Shown here: positions 47,591 through 57,540 of the stretch, piece after piece
Layout of the letters: each line of letters opens with the position of its first letter
How positions within the stretch are numbered: the first letter of the stretch is position 1
DNA from: Dictyobacter kobayashii
GTDB taxonomy: Bacteria > Chloroflexota > Ktedonobacteria > Ktedonobacterales > Ktedonobacteraceae
Direction: 5' to 3'
NCBI RefSeq assembly: GCF_003967555.1
Contig: NZ_BIFS01000001.1
Span: 124,001 to 188,000, forward strand
DNA length: 64,000 bases
Notes under the pieces: generated by a model
Databases searched by the model: none
The model's input: the letters and a program-made list of their open reading frames with translations, nothing else
What the model was told of the DNA's origin: nothing
Made by a program: the position numbers and the translations under genes

Positions 47591-49433
47591 ATGTATTCTG
47601 GAGAGTTGACGAAAACGCCACCACAGAAAGAGCCTCCAAGGCATATAGGATTGATCATAGGCGTGAATCAGTATCAGGATAGCGCATTTCGTCCGCTACA
47701 ATTTGCCGAAAATGATGCTCGGGCACTTGCTCAGTGGTTGGTCAATAATAAAGGGGCAAATGGTCTCCCCCAGATGTGCAGCTCGTACAGGGTCAACATG
47801 CCACAAAGGAACTTATAGAATCTCTGATCACGCAAATCTATCTTCATAAAGCAGAGGAAGGCGATTCAATTCTGCTTTATTTTGCTGGCCACGCTTTTAT
47901 CGATGAACGCTCAGGCGAAGGATATCTGGCCCTGACAAATTCACGTTATCAGGATCTAAGTACCTGCTTGAGCCTTCATTCTTTTGCTCAGCATGTTTTG
48001 ACCCACAGTCGAGCCTCACAGGTGCTGTGTATCTTTGATTGTTTCCAGACAGGGCAGATTTGGAATATGCGCCGTACCTCGCCGTATGATTCTAAACCCC
48101 TGTTGGGCAATTCAGTGCTCTCTATTTTGCAGTCGCAGCCCAATCGCTTGTTTATGTCCTCTTGTCGAGGAAACGAGCGGGCTCCCGAAGCGGGCGAGCG
48201 AGGATTAGGTCCCCTGGCCCATCAAATGATCCTTGGCCTCTGCGGCCAGCAGTTGATCAGGCAACAGGGACCGTAACTCTCACAAAGTTACATGCTTACC
48301 TCTTTGGAGTCCTTGGCGAACAACAGCGCCCTCAACTCTTTGGACAACAACAAATCCCTTTTACACTTGTAGGGGCTCTACCAGAGATAGCTCCTGTCCG
48401 ACAAAGTACTTCAGCCAATTTATCTTCTATTGGAGTTCCACCTGTTACAGGTTCACAGACTAGTAGCTCACTTTTGAAAAGGAATATGCCCTTTGCTACG
48501 GTCACGCCAACAGCGACAGTCCCTCCTGTACAGGCGCCAGCGCAATCCACAACAGGTCAGATCATGTCTTCTGATCTGGAGCAACAGCGCGAACAACAGG
48601 GCCAACAAATGATAGCCAGGGCACAACAGCTATTTCAGGCGCAAAATTATGGGGAAGCCTTTAATCTGGTTGAACAGGTTTTGCAAGTGATGCCAAATGA
48701 CCTGCCTGCGTTGATATTAAAAGGGCAGTTGTTGGGTACTGCAGGCCGCTATGCTGAAGCCCAACAGACTATTGAGCATATTCTTCAGCTTGATCCTAAT
48801 AATGCCATGGGCTGGAGTATGAGGGCAGTGGTTTTTAGTAATCTGGGACAGCATCAACTGGCACTCGAGGCGGTGGAACGATCACTGGAATTGGATGCCC
48901 AGAATCCAGAAACCTATGCGATTAAAAATAATATTATGGGTAATCTGGCCGTTGCGCAAACCCAAACAGAGGATCAACCCAAGAGTAAATTAAACACGAC
49001 GGAAACGCCTATCAATATAGCCCACGGTTTTATGCTGGGCCTTGCACTCAGCATCCTTGGTATCGTGCTGGGGTTGGTTGGAATTGGACTGCTAACCTTC
49101 GTGGCGTCGATTCCTTACATCGGACTCTTTATCGCATGCATAGGTATGGCGATCCTTTGTGTGAATGCTGCACATGGCTCTTTTCGCTATGGCTTTGCCT
49201 TGCTGCTTGAAACTATCATGGTTTCGGTGGCACTGGTGGCTGTATTGGGTGGGGTTTACAAGTTCGGGCAGGCTTCGCTAATCCATCAGATCAATCTTCA
49301 TCCAACGCTGTTTATGCCTACGCTGACCCTGGTTGTATGGCTGATTATCGCAGCTATAGTGCCACTTGTTCTGGCACTGGGTGGCTTTGTTGGTGGCTTA
49401 CCTACACGTTTACGGCGCAAAAAAAGCAGGTAG
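47591..49433 (+). pseudogene. caspase-like (peptidase C14) protein with TPR and membrane domains, interrupted by two frame breaks
   Basis: One gene in three reading frames. Segment 1 starts MYSGEL; p20-like sequence HIGLIIGVNQYQDSAFRPLQFAENDARALAQ. Segment 2: EEGDSILLYFAGHAFID with the catalytic His and LCIFDCFQTG with the catalytic Cys. Segment 3: GTVTLTKLHAYLFGVL, a TPR-rich domain (MIARAQQLFQAQNYGEAFNLVEQ, ALILKGQLLGTAGRYAEAQ) and four membrane helices at the C-terminus. Breaks lie at C5 (47767-47771) and near 48246. Adding one C at each restores ~614 aa. Catalytic residues are intact, so true loss of function is doubtful. Bacterial caspase-like proteases can mediate toxic cleavage or signalling. 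Confidence 0.8.
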
Positions 49434-49466
49434 CATGTGCTACCTGCCGGGTGCTAATAATATCCA

Positions 49467-51401
49467 CTAGCTAGCCATATCTGCCAGCTGTTCCCATTCC
49501 TGCAATAATTCATCTACCCGGGCCCGGGCTTGCTCGTAGTCTACAGAAAGTTGTGTTAATTTCTCACCATCCGCCTCAAGGGCTGCCTGTGAAAGCGCGT
49601 CTTCCAGGGATTTCACCTGTGCCTCGGCTTTCTCCACATCCTTCTCAACGTCTTCCAGAGTTCTGGCTTTTACTTTGGCCTGCTTCTTGCCTGCTGGCTT
49701 GGCTGGAGCAACTTTCGCTGGCGCCGCCCTGGCCGCTGTTTTGTTGTTCGGCGTATTAAGGACTATTTGCTGGTGACGCGTCCGATATTCTGTGTAGTTA
49801 CCCTGGTAGGGATAGAGTATTTTATCTTCGATGGCCCATATTTTGGTGGCCAGACTATCAATAAAATAGCGGTCGTGAGAGACGAAGAGTAGGGTCCCAT
49901 CAAACTCTCCCAATACCTCTTCCAGGAACTGGCGTGATTGCAGGTCCAGGTGATTCGTCGGCTCGTCTAGCACCATCAAATTTGAACCCTGCAGGGTTAA
50001 TTTAGCCAGGGCAACACGACTTCTTTCACCACCACTCAGGGAGCCAATTTGCTTAAACACATCATCGCCAGAAAAGAGGAAACGCCCCAGGAAACTACGA
50101 GCACCTTCTTCACTCAGTACGCTGACCTGGCGTATTTCATCTACAATGCTACGCTCCATATTTAAGCCCGAGTGGGTTTGAGAATAATAACCGATACGCA
50201 CTCCGTGGCCGATATGCACCTGACCATTGAGCGGTGGTAACTCTCCAATTAAAGTTCGGAGCAGAGTGGTCTTACCAGCTCCATTAGGCCCAATTAGACC
50301 AACGCGATCACCCCGGAGTAGTTCCAGGTCAGCTACCTGTACCAGTATATTGTCCTGGTTCTCTGATTGCCCGGCAAGCTTTGTGCCATTAGCATAGCCG
50401 GCGGCAAGCTTCTGGGTTGAAATGACAACCAGACCACTATCGGTGACGGCTGTAAACTCAAAGTTGAGCTCTGGCATATCCTGTGGACGTTCTACACGCT
50501 CCATTCGATCTAGCAGGGTCTGCCGCCCTCGTGCTTCTCGGCTCCGCTGGCCCGCTTTATAGCGCCGAATAAATTCTTCTGTGTGCGCAATGTGCGCCTG
50601 CTGTGCCTCATATTCACGGCGCCTCCTCTCCATACGTTCTTCGCGCAAAGAGAGATATTTTGTGTAATTGCCCGGATATTCCTCGATGCGCTCAAAAGCT
50701 AGCTCTATAGTGCGCGATACGACCTTATCCAGGAAATAACGATCGTGGGCCACAATTACCATTGCTCCTTTCCAGGAGGACAGGTAAGTTTCGAGCCATT
50801 CAAGTGTGGCTAGATCCAGGTGGTTAGTTGGCTCGTCTAGCAAAAGGACTTCAGGTTCTTGCAGAAGAAGCTTTCCTAATGCTGCACGCGTCTGCTGACC
50901 ACCACTCAACTGCATAACCGGCGATGATTGCTGCTCTCGCGTGAACTCAAGGCCATCCAGCACTTGATCAACCCGATTCTCATAGGTATAACCGCCAGCA
51001 TGTTCATAACGTACCTGTAACTGATCATAGCGCTGCAACAAGGATTTGTGCTGATCTGTATCAGGCTGCGTCGATGACATTGCTATGGCCAGTTCACTGA
51101 GCTCCTGCTCCCATTGTCGTAACTGTGTAAAAACTGAGAGCATCTCTTCACGCAGGCTGTTATCTGGCTGAAAATCCGTTATCTGAGTGAGGTATCCAAT
51201 GCGTGTATTACGCGCAATTGCGATTGTGCCTTCATCTGGCTCTTCGCGCCCAGCCAGGATGTTGAGCAGTGTGGACTTTCCAGCTCCATTGGGTCCGACG
51301 AGGCCAATTCGATCTTGCGGATCAATTTGAAAATTCAGACCAGAAAAAATTCTTTCTGCTCCAAAGGACTTCCCTAAATTTATGATACTGATTACTGGCA
51401 T
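49467..51401 (-). CDS. ABC-F type ATP-binding protein
   Basis: 644 aa. Two ABC domains in tandem without membrane helices: first Walker A GPNGAGKSTLLNILAG, signature LSGGQQTRAALGKLL, Walker B LLLDEPTNHLDLATLEW; second Walker A GPNGAGKTTLLRTLIG, signature LSGGERSRVALAKLTL, LDEPTNHLDLQSRQF. A linker follows the first ABC domain (RRREYEAQQAHIAHTEEFIRRYKAGQ) and a C-terminal coiled coil (EDVEKDVEKAEAQVKSLEDAL). ABC-F proteins act on ribosomes, as translation factors or antibiotic protectors; I cannot assign one subfamily. Monocistronic. Confidence 0.93.
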   Translation of the reverse strand: MPVISIINLGKSFGAERIFSGLNFQIDPQDRIGLVGPNGAGKSTLLNILAGREEPDEGTIAIARNTRIGYLTQITDFQPDNSLREEMLSVFTQLRQWEQELSELAIAMSSTQPDTDQHKSLLQRYDQLQVRYEHAGGYTYENRVDQVLDGLEFTREQQSSPVMQLSGGQQTRAALGKLLLQEPEVLLLDEPTNHLDLATLEWLETYLSSWKGAMVIVAHDRYFLDKVVSRTIELAFERIEEYPGNYTKYLSLREERMERRRREYEAQQAHIAHTEEFIRRYKAGQRSREARGRQTLLDRMERVERPQDMPELNFEFTAVTDSGLVVISTQKLAAGYANGTKLAGQSENQDNILVQVADLELLRGDRVGLIGPNGAGKTTLLRTLIGELPPLNGQVHIGHGVRIGYYSQTHSGLNMERSIVDEIRQVSVLSEEGARSFLGRFLFSGDDVFKQIGSLSGGERSRVALAKLTLQGSNLMVLDEPTNHLDLQSRQFLEEVLGEFDGTLLFVSHDRYFIDSLATKIWAIEDKILYPYQGNYTEYRTRHQQIVLNTPNNKTAARAAPAKVAPAKPAGKKQAKVKARTLEDVEKDVEKAEAQVKSLEDALSQAALEADGEKLTQLSVDYEQARARVDELLQEWEQLADMAS

Positions 51402-51751
51402 ATGTCTTCACCCAAATCTCAAAAAGCATGATTTTATCATATACGTTTGGGGTAGCGTACCATATCAGCCCAACTGGTGCAAGAGTTCATATCGTCTATA
51501 TAGCCAGTTCCCCTATTCGCTTTACAACCTGGATCTCCATAATACGTACAAAATACTTAGCACCATAAATCTAAAAGAAAGAGGTTGTAAGGAATCGTAT
51601 ATAACGCTATGTGTAACTTTCACTTTGAAATTTCTCGTTTGTGGCGTTGTGAAGGGTCAGCAGGATTCAAACACAACTCAGCACACAAGCGCGGCTTCAG
51701 CTTAGGAATTACACATGAAGTTATATAATTCAGTCAGCTACTAATAAAAAG

Positions 51752-51781
51752 TTGGCTGAACTTATGCGATTATGATATACT
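51752..51781 (+). promoter_or_regulatory. promoter for the OPRT-like gene
   Basis: TTGGCT (51752-51757) and TATACT (51776-51781) with an 18-base spacer, 39 bp before the GTG start. A ten-pair hairpin (51729-51738 with 51751-51760) overlaps the -35 box and could be an operator site. Confidence 0.55.
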
Positions 51782-51820
51782 TAGGAAACAAATCCTTCTG
51801 CTAAGAGAAAGGATGCTGAG

Positions 51821-52491
51821 GTGGCGAAAGAGCAGTCTCTGGATAATTTGTGGTTGGCCCAAATACTATTTGACCTTGGAGGCGTACAATTTGGAAACTT
51901 TACAGTGAGTGAATCCGCTGTAAGTTCTCCCGTTTTTGTCAATCCTAAAGTCTTGATTAGTAATCCAACCGCTCTCCGTGTTGCAAGCAAACTGATGCAA
52001 CAAGAAATTAATTTAGCCCAATCATTACGTCGTCCGCGTGTTCACCCCTTCTCCGTTATTGCGGGGGTTCCGGTTGGTGGACTCTTACTGGCTACAGCCT
52101 ACTCATTAGAAACGAATATTCCTCTTATCTATGCACGTAGCCGCCCGAAGGGACTGGCAAACGTGGAATAGAAGGACATTTCACTCAAGGTGATACGGCT
52201 ATCATCATTGACGATTTGATCACTCGTGGTGGAAGTATCCTCGAGACGACATCGCTCCTTGAAGAAAATGGCCTGAAAGTCAAAGATGTGATCGTGCTCA
52301 TTGACCGCGAACATGGCGCTGCCGAGCGCTTACGCCGTCATGGATATAATTTGATAAGCATCTTAAAACTTGACGTAATGCTTACTCACTATATGTCGAA
52401 AGGTCTGATTACAGAAGAAACCTATCGTACATGTGCTGAGTATTTACGTGGTAAGCAGAGTGAACCACATACCGGAACACTCGGTTTATAA
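51821..52491 (+). pseudogene. orotate phosphoribosyltransferase-like protein, one frame break
   Basis: A PRTase of the PyrE type. Segment 1 (GTG 51821, 116 codons): FDLGGVQFGNFTVSESAVSSPVFVN and IAGVPVGGLLLATAYSLE. Segment 2: GHFTQGDTAIIIDDLITRGGSILE with the PRPP-binding DDLITRGGS loop, ending in a C-terminal lobe. One base missing near GGG at 52150-52152 separates them; adding one G gives RPKGTGKRGIEGHF, as expected for the family. The restored product is about 223 aa. It makes orotidylate from orotate and PRPP, or a related base reaction. Its own promoter; convergent with the MutS-like gene. Confidence 0.8.
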
Positions 52492-52500
52492 TCCTCTTTT

Positions 52501-52543
52501 CAAAAGAGGAGCAGCAGAAAAGATGTCTGCTGCTCCTCTTTTG
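52501..52543. terminator. perfect 18-bp bidirectional terminator
   Basis: Arms 52501-52518 and 52526-52543 are fully complementary with a 7-base loop. Each arm ends in four to five A/T bases that serve as a U tract in either direction. It lies between convergent OPRT-like and MutS-like genes. Confidence 0.75.
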
Positions 52544-52567
52544 TGCCTATAAGCCTGCCAGAGACCA

Positions 52568-54441
52568 TTATGGCTGAAATGGTGAAACCGCTTCCCAATT
52601 GACAGGCAAACCTTCCATCTGCATGATCCTCAAGGCATTGCGGGTAGGGCTGGGCCCTTCGCGCAGCAGATATTCGAATACCATTTGGTCATCAATGATA
52701 TTTTCCCGGAAGTGTGCATTCTTAATGATTGGATAGAGTTCAGACAGTTTAACCAGCTCAAGATCATGGGTGGAGATGGCGCCGGTACATTTCTTTTCTA
52801 CCAGGGCACGAATATAGGCCTCACTACCAATGAGTCGCTCATAGTTATTGGTGCCTTTAAAAATTTCATCGATTAAAAAGAAGACAGGATAATGAGTCCC
52901 TTCATTAAGTGCATCCAATAAACCCTTCAGACGCCGAACTTCAGCATAGAAATACGAGTAGCCATCGGCCAGGGAATCAGTGACACGAATACAGGCATAG
53001 ATTTCAAACAGCGAGGTTCGTAATGAACTTGCGTTAACCACACTGCCAGCATAAGCCAGGCAAAGATTGATACCAATAGTGCGTAAAAAGGTACTTTTGC
53101 CGGACATATTAGAGCCGGTAATCAACAGGATTTCACCCTCTTCATCCACCTGGAAATCATTGGCAACCTTGCGCTCTTTCTTGATCATTGGATGTCCCAT
53201 ACCTCTGGCCTGAAAGACGGTGGTATCTCTCCCTTGTTTTCCAGCCACAATCTCGGGAAAGGTATAGTCTGGATTGAGGTAAGCGAAGTTGGCTAGCGAA
53301 CAGGTAGCTTCCAGTTCATACCAGACATCCAACCAGATCGGAAGATATTGCGCAATCAAGGCCTTGCATTGATCCAATTGATAAGCGGTGATGGCCCCGA
53401 TCGGGATAAAAGCGTTTAAGATTGTCCAGCCCTCAGGACTACGAGATAATGTGGCCCGGCTAGTAATTCGCTCTAGCTGTTTTAGCAGGACGGAGGGACG
53501 ATGGTCCCCATGTCCAAAGAAAGGTTCACAAAGATTATATAGTCGTGATTTTTTGGCATAAGGATACTTTTCAAGGTAGCCAAAAATATGCTGCAATTGT
53601 CCGAAAGCGATCCTCTGTGTGTGGGTGTCTTCAGCCAGATGCCCTTGCTCTTTTTTGGTCATCAAGTACCAGATAAAGGAAGCAATCAGCGTAACTACGC
53701 AAAATAAGGGCGATATGTGTTCGAATAAAAATAGAAGCACCGAGAGATAGAAGAGAACTGCCAGTCCACAAGCTACCAGCAGGGTTGGCAGGGTTTGCCT
53801 GGATTCTGCTTGCGCTTCAAGCCAATCTAAAAGACGATCGCCATCAACTGGCCCATCTGTAAAACGGGTGGCAAATAGCGAATACAGTGACAATTTATTG
53901 CGAAAACGTGTCAGTGGAATGAGCTCACGCACCAGAACCTGGCGATCGTTAATGATAGCGCTATCTGGCTCTAATTCTAATAACCAATCCCGTAAACGTA
54001 GTGTTCCTTCTAGAGAGACCCCGGTATTCAGCAAGCGATGTAACGAGCGCTCACCACTGATATCCAGATCAGTTTCAAAAGGATGATCTACTTCTTGTTC
54101 TTCACGCGCTGGTACGGGGGCATGCCATCCCAATCCAGGGCCAGGCGAGCTTTCTGAGCCTGTAATAGCCTTAACCAGACCTGGTAGCGCAGAACGCTTT
54201 GATTTACATTGGGCTGAAAACGAGCAAGCAGATAAAAACCAAGGGCGGTTGCCAGTAAGAAGATAAAGCCTAGCAAGTGTACCGTGGCCAGACCGACAAT
54301 GGTTAGAAAGATGCCGCCGCCAACTACTGCCAGGGTTCTTACCTTGTTATTCTGGTCAAGTAGTTGGGTTCGCGCCAATCGTCGTTTTACACGCTCCAAC
54401 TGTCGGTCCAAAGCTTCCTGTTGTGAAGACATTGATTCCAT
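52568..54441 (-). pseudogene. membrane MutS-family ATPase, one frame break
   Basis: Two overlapping frames of one gene. Front segment (ATG 54441, AAAGGA upstream): coiled helix, two membrane helices (VVGGGIFLTIVGLATVHLLGF, FIFLLATALGFYLLA). Rear segment: HPFETDLDISGERSLHRLLNT, a middle domain with two further hydrophobic helices, and the MutS ATPase with Walker A ITGSNMSGKSTFLRTIGIN, DEIFKGTNNYERLIGS and STHDLELV. A run of five G (plus strand 54116-54120) where six are needed separates them. Restored length ~624 aa, as in Chloroflexota and Bacteroidetes members. The MutS mismatch-recognition domain is absent, so the role is not classical repair. Confidence 0.82.
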
Positions 54442-54604
54442 ATATGTTCCTTTTGAAGGTTGAATTAAAGACACAACGCAAGATACTCAATGAGCAAATT
54501 TATTTACCATATACATATATGCTTTTATTGCCATTTTGTTGCATCGTATATCTGCCAACTAGATTTGAGCGCCATTGGAGCTCAAGAAGTTTTCTTGTGT
54601 GGTG

Positions 54605-54660
54605 CAAGAAAATGCACACACAAGAAAATGCACACACAAGAAAATGCACACACAAGAAAA
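54605..54660. repeat. 16-bp tandem repeat, 3.5 copies
   Basis: CAAGAAAATGCACACA is repeated without spacers at 54605, 54621 and 54637, with a partial fourth copy to 54660. It lies in the 336-bp gap between the MutS-like gene and the next minus-strand gene, just upstream of a GC-rich patch. No gene is supported in this gap. Confidence 0.9.
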
Positions 54661-54777
54661 ACAAGCTCGGGCGCGCCAGCGCACGTCCGCACAAGCGCGG
54701 CACGCTTCCCATGATGATAGCAGGAAGACACATTCTAAAATAAAGAGACGTTGCATCAACAGAAAAGCTGAAATCAG

Positions 54778-55323
54778 CTAAAGGGCATCCAACAGGCCAT
54801 GCACGAAGCTGGTGCTAACCGCCAACCAATCAAAAGTCTGGGTCCAGCTAACCCAGTCCTGCTGTTTAGGCCAGCCTGGTTTGTAGCGTGGTACCAGGTC
54901 TCTTGGCATCACAATCGCCCATTTACTTCCTTCACCCAGGCTGCCAGGAGTGATGCGCACCGAAATATTAAAAACATTCTCGTTGGGAAGTTGTTGCTTC
55001 CAGTCGGGCATCTGTTGCAATAATGGATCATGCCGCCATTGGCTGAAGAGGACGGGGCGCTCTTGACCTTGCGGCGAGCGCTGTAAAGTCAATACCTGAC
55101 CAACAACTGCACTGCGCTCCCATTCAGGGAAACGTAGCCAGACCGAATAGCGGTACTCATCCAGTCCTGTTGTGGCGATAAAAGCAGGGAGATTTTCAGG
55201 TTGACAGCGCTTTTCAGTGTCGCTTTGCCAGATTTTGACCATAGCATCCAGACGTTTCTTTTTGTCTTCCGCGCTTAATTGGGCTAATGGACCTGTATTT
55301 GGAGGATAAATTTCGGTTCCCAT
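54778..55323 (-). CDS. hypothetical protein, 181 aa
   Basis: Unrecognised. A soluble, Trp-rich protein with mixed alpha/beta character (YSVWLRFPEWERSAVVGQVLTL, NVFNISVRITPGSLGEGSKW, WPKQQDWVSWTQTFDWLA). It opens MGTEIYPPNTGPLAQL and has a plausible AAAGG-type site upstream. No motif of a known enzyme. It is about 40 bp from the RluA gene on the same strand, so the two may be co-transcribed. Confidence 0.65.
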   Translation of the reverse strand: MGTEIYPPNTGPLAQLSAEDKKKRLDAMVKIWQSDTEKRCQPENLPAFIATTGLDEYRYSVWLRFPEWERSAVVGQVLTLQRSPQGQERPVLFSQWRHDPLLQQMPDWKQQLPNENVFNISVRITPGSLGEGSKWAIVMPRDLVPRYKPGWPKQQDWVSWTQTFDWLAVSTSFVHGLLDAL

Positions 55324-55363
55324 TGATGATGTATACCTTTCATCATGCCAATATAGCCCATAT

Positions 55364-56308
55364 TTAAGGCTGCCCTTGCAGGGTGAGCCAGGATTTCCAC
55401 AATGAAGGGCAACTGTGCTTTAACCAGTAGCAAAGATCCTCAGGCAATGCTGCTTTGAAATGGCATGCATCATTCTGAGGATAGCGCCGCAGCGTCAGGC
55501 TATAGGCATGTAAAAATTGACGTGCTAAGGGAGGATTGGTCGCGCCAGTATGTTCGAGCGGTGCATACATTTGATCGCCCACGATGGCGCTACCTGCAGT
55601 TGAAAGATGAGCTCTAATCTGATGAGTACGTCCGGTAATCGGCCGTACTTCCAGCAGGGCAAATGGCTCTTCCACGCCTATCACTCTCACGGCTGTGCGA
55701 GAGGCCTGGCCTTCAGGCCCAACAATACAGCGCCTGCGTTCATCAGGATCGCGTTGTAAAGGACCATCCAGAATAAACTCATCTTTACTGTCGGCGGAAT
55801 AAAAACAATTACCATCCACAAGCGTTTCTTGACCATCGGCGGCATGCCTGGTAATCGTGAAAGAGGTACGCGGTCGCGCCCACTCATATGCTCCACGCGC
55901 AACTACGGCCAGATAACGTTTGTCAATTGTGTGATCATGAAATTGCTTGATCAGGTGGCGCCGTGATCGCTCGGTGCGCGCCAGTGCGACAATACCTGAT
56001 GTGTCTTTGTCCAGGCGATGCACCAGACATGGTCGTGGCAACAAACCATCTTCTTTCCATAATCGTTCAAGACGCTTCTTGCGCAGCATATCTTGAATAG
56101 CCGCTGGAGCACCAGCCCATTCAGGATCATCAGGTAGGTGAGGAGGCTGCCAGTCATCCCCTCCCTGCTTTTCTAAATATGACAGCACAGCATCCCACAT
56201 AGTCCCATCTGAGTGTTTATATGTGGGATGTATTACGAGACCGGCCGGCTTATTAACGATCAGGAGGTAATGATCTTGATAAATAAGTGAGACGTCAGCA
56301 ATTTCCAT
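55364..56308 (-). CDS. RluA-family pseudouridine synthase
   Basis: About 314 aa. It converts specific uridines in rRNA or tRNA to pseudouridine. Core: YLLIVNKPAGLVIHPT, catalytic HRLDKDTSGIVALAR with the nucleophilic Asp, LEVRPITGRTHQIRAHL, and ADQMYAP-type end. There is no S4 RNA-binding domain in front. I choose ATG 56308 because the family's start fits (DVSLIYQDHYLL) though its ribosome site is weak; ATG 56467 would add a hydrophobic, unlikely leader. The target site cannot be read from sequence. Confidence 0.9.
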   Translation of the reverse strand: MEIADVSLIYQDHYLLIVNKPAGLVIHPTYKHSDGTMWDAVLSYLEKQGGDDWQPPHLPDDPEWAGAPAAIQDMLRKKRLERLWKEDGLLPRPCLVHRLDKDTSGIVALARTERSRRHLIKQFHDHTIDKRYLAVVARGAYEWARPRTSFTITRHAADGQETLVDGNCFYSADSKDEFILDGPLQRDPDERRRCIVGPEGQASRTAVRVIGVEEPFALLEVRPITGRTHQIRAHLSTAGSAIVGDQMYAPLEHTGATNPPLARQFLHAYSLTLRRYPQNDACHFKAALPEDLCYWLKHSCPSLWKSWLTLQGQP

Positions 56309-56577
56309 GCCGTGAGTATAGGCTTTTCTCTGTGAGACGTCAATATTATAACCTCGAAAGCTAAAAGTCTCTTTCTTTTTATAGACGAATAAGCGTGCGG
56401 CTAGCTGGTAAATGATAGTTATGAGAGACTTTATTCGCATGTATTGTACGAGAAAAACTATTCTCAAATGGCTTGTAGAGCGGTTTTAAGAAAATAAGGG
56501 ATTGTGCGAATGTGATAGAATGGTAACAACATATTTGCTTGGAAAAGACCCAAACAGGCAGATAAAGAGGGATGGAC

Positions 56578-57540
56578 ATGTCACAAATACACTACCATAA
56601 TCAGCCAGAATTACGTGAACCGGTTGTCGTCGTGGCCTTCGGAGGCTGGAACGACGCTGCGGATTCTGCTACAACAGCTATAAAATTTCTTATTGACCAG
56701 TGGTCACCAGAAAAAATTGCCGAAATAGACGCGGAAGACTTTTTTGTTTTTACTGAAACTCGTCCAACTGTTAAATATGTCGATGGCGCCCAGCGTAGTA
56801 TTACCTGGCCTACCAATCAGTTCTTTGCCCATACTGATCTAGAGCTCAATCGTGACGTGATCCTCTTTCTTGGTACGGAGCCACAACTGAAATGGAAGAC
56901 GTTTTGTACTGCATTTTTAGATGTGTGTAAAAAATTCCATGCATCTGAAGTGGTCTTTCTGGGCGCTTTGCTCGCCGATGTGCCTCATTCCCTTACGGTT
57001 CCCATTACTGGGGCTTCGGCGGATAATGAAGTCATGGAGCGTCTCCATGAGATGGATGTTCAAAATTCACGCTATGAGGGTCCAACTGGTATGATTGGTG
57101 TCTTGCATGATGCAAGCCACCATGCACGGATCTCCTCAGCCACGCTCTGGGCTGCAGCGCCTCATTATCTGGCGGCTACTCCCAATGTCAAAGTAACGGC
57201 TGCGCTCCTTACCTATCTTAATCAATTCCTCTCCTTCGGACTGGATTTACACGAGATTCAATCGGATGCCGTACGTTTCGAAGAACAGGTCACAGCCCTG
57301 GTCGCGAAAGATCCTGAGGCACGCGAGTATGTACGTCGACTGGAGGAACAGATTGCCAATGGGGTTGATCCCGATGACAATGAAGATGAGGAGGATTTGG
57401 TGATAAGTCCAGATCGTGCACCCAGTAGCGGCCCCCTACCCAGCGCCGATAGCCTTATACGCGATGTAGAGGAACTACTACGCGAACAACGAGGCAACGG
57501 GCAATCTCAACAATCTGACGACGAAGAGGAGAGTGAATGA
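56578..57540 (+). CDS. PAC2-family protein
   Basis: About 320 aa. PAC2 (proteasome assembly chaperone 2) fold: VVAFGGWNDAADSATTAIKFLI at the start, ILFLGTEPQLKWKTFC, VVFLGALLADVPHSLTVPITG, EGPTGMIGVL. The C-terminal ~75 residues are acidic and disordered (DPDDNEDEEDL). In bacteria these proteins are often near CoA-binding or peptidase genes; role not known. RBS GAGGG ahead of ATG 56578. The stop overlaps the ATG of the next gene (ATGA), so the two are translationally coupled. Confidence 0.88.
   Translation: MSQIHYHNQPELREPVVVVAFGGWNDAADSATTAIKFLIDQWSPEKIAEIDAEDFFVFTETRPTVKYVDGAQRSITWPTNQFFAHTDLELNRDVILFLGTEPQLKWKTFCTAFLDVCKKFHASEVVFLGALLADVPHSLTVPITGASADNEVMERLHEMDVQNSRYEGPTGMIGVLHDASHHARISSATLWAAAPHYLAATPNVKVTAALLTYLNQFLSFGLDLHEIQSDAVRFEEQVTALVAKDPEAREYVRRLEEQIANGVDPDDNEDEEDLVISPDRAPSSGPLPSADSLIRDVEELLREQRGNGQSQQSDDEEESE

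Noticed and set aside
51382..51705. 107-codon plus-strand frame upstream of the OPRT-like gene
   Set aside because: Starts inside the ABC-F gene and has no ribosome site; composition is not protein-like.
54605..54660. CRISPR array
   Set aside because: Units are 16 bp and directly abutting, with no spacers and no cas genes.
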